NCBI GenBank assembly: GCA_902761265.1
Contig: CACWJV010000021.1
Coordinates: forward strand, 1 to 15,045
Source of the DNA: Oscillospiraceae bacterium
Lineage (GTDB): Bacteria > Bacillota > Clostridia > Oscillospirales > Acutalibacteraceae
Length of the DNA stretch: 15,045 bases
Direction of reading: 5' to 3'
Position 1 is the first letter of the stretch. The number at the start of each line of letters is the position of its first letter. Below the pieces are notes generated by a model. That model did not search any database. It saw only the letters and a list, made by a program, of their open reading frames with translations, and had not been told where the DNA came from. Below are positions 14,741-15,045 of this stretch, in pieces. A program made the position numbers and the translations under genes.

Positions 14741-14769
14741 TTGCTTTTTTGGGTGTTTTATGCTACGCT
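14741..14769 (+). promoter_or_regulatory. Promoter of the structured RNA
   Basis: TTGCTT (14741-14746) and TACGCT (14764-14769) with a 17-bp spacer. Transcription is predicted near 14776, exactly at the first base pair of the closing stem of the RNA. Confidence 0.6.
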
Positions 14770-14775
14770 TAAAGA

Positions 14776-14956
14776 GCCAAACAATATGCTTTGAATAAAG
14801 GCTTCATACTTCATGCAAAGATAGCGTGTGTTTTTATCTATAGGTAAAAATACAGGCTCGTTTCACGCTTCTTTGTTAAGTATGAAAGTATATTGTTTGG
14901 CGACAGTTGAGCTGTGTGTTTTTCGGTGCGGACAGTTTCAACTGCCGCACTTTTTT
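14776..14956 (+). ncRNA. Structured RNA: 6S-like rod or switchable 5' leader
   Basis: The transcript folds into a long rod: closing stem GCCAAACAATAT (14776-14787) with ATATTGTTTGGC (14890-14901); an asymmetric bubble with 15 nt on the 5' side (itself able to form a small hairpin); TTCATACTT (14803-14811) with AAGTATGAA (14878-14886); CAAAG (14816-14820) with CTTTG (14871-14875); AGCGTG (14823-14828) with CACGCT (14864-14869); and TTTTTA (14831-14836) with TAAAAA (14845-14850) closing an 8-nt loop. Size (about 180 nt), promoter at the stem base, rod shape and single bubble suggest 6S RNA. The alternative is a regulatory leader of the gene at 15030, because CAGTTGA (14904-14910) can pair with TCAACTG (14938-14944) and break the terminator. 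I know no riboswitch class it matches. Confidence 0.6.
14926..14956 (+). terminator. Terminator ending the structured RNA
   Basis: GTGCGG (14926-14931) pairs with CCGCAC (14945-14950), continued by CAG/CTG after a one-base bulge, then six T. It ends 73 bp before the ATG at 15030, so it either ends a free RNA or acts as an attenuator of that gene. Confidence 0.8.
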
Positions 14957-15029
14957 GTTATGCGCGAAGGGAGGATATGTTCTTTAATACGTTCAGATTA
15001 TGACTATTCAAAAAGAAAGGACTTTTATT

Positions 15030-15045
15030 ATGAAAAAGAATCTAT
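15030..15045 (+). CDS. Start of a gene leaving the window (MKKNL...)
   Basis: ATG at 15030 behind an AAAGGA ribosome site (about 15016-15021) begins M-K-K-N-L and is cut by the window edge after five codons. The Lys-Lys start is compatible with a signal peptide, but nothing more can be said. No separate promoter is evident between the terminator at 14956 and this start, which supports the idea that the upstream RNA is its leader. Confidence 0.55.

Noticed and set aside
14977..15003. Eight-codon mini-ORF (M-F-F-N-T-F-R-L) after AGGGAGG, as a possible leader peptide
   Set aside because: The ribosome site ends only two bases before the ATG, too close for efficient initiation, and the codons show no regulatory bias.

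Overview
The window looks like a chromosomal segment of an anaerobic Bacillota, most likely class Clostridia (an Oscillospirales-type gut lineage is my guess). The reasons are the ferredoxin-dependent 2-oxoacid oxidoreductase operon, the PadR/DUF6120 pair, strong GGAGG-type ribosome binding sites, short leaders with clear sigma-A promoters, and many compact hairpin-plus-T-run terminators. Most of the window is GC-rich by eye. The stretch from about 1.58 to 4.12 kb is clearly AT-rich and looks foreign.

Layout. (1) 1-1420, minus strand: a water-type aquaporin running off the left edge, preceded by a YhhN/TMEM86-type lysoplasmalogenase-like membrane protein with its own consensus promoter. (2) 1509-4168: an AT-rich island of two divergent transcription units. 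Leftward is a secreted protein of unknown function followed by a small membrane protein. Rightward is PadR regulator, DUF6120-like membrane protein and small secreted protein, with ATGA start/stop overlaps. Two consensus promoters lie back to back with a perfect 9-bp inverted repeat between them. (3) 4257-4573: an intergenic element with imperfect 46-bp terminal inverted repeats and nested internal hairpins, resembling a miniature mobile element. (4) 4569-8538, minus strand: a six-gene operon made of a TPR-like/LuxR-HTH regulator, a 2x[4Fe-4S] ferredoxin, the alpha (VorB-like), beta and gamma subunits of a 2-oxoacid (probably 2-oxoisovalerate):ferredoxin oxidoreductase, and a 108-residue protein of unknown function. 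(5) 8539-8771: a divergent control region whose dyad-symmetric four-half-site operator sits midway between the two promoters. (6) 8772-12197: two colinear paralogous AMP-forming acyl-CoA ligases arranged tail to tail around a bidirectional terminator. (7) 12324-14536, minus strand: an XRE-HTH protein fused to a DUF2157-like polytopic membrane domain, overlapping a diverged GDYXXLXY-like protein. (8) 14537-15045: non-coding, containing a highly structured RNA (6S-like rod or switchable leader) with its own promoter and terminator, then the first codons of a gene leaving the window.

How it fits together. Acyl-CoA ligases and a VOR-type oxidoreductase act on the same acyl-CoA pool. The oxidoreductase makes branched-chain acyl-CoA and reduced ferredoxin from 2-oxoacids, and can run in reverse to build 2-oxoacids from activated short branched or aryl acids. 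The shared operator next to a LuxR-type gene suggests one regulator drives the oxidoreductase operon and the first ligase together. That regulatory link, and the exact substrates, are inference.
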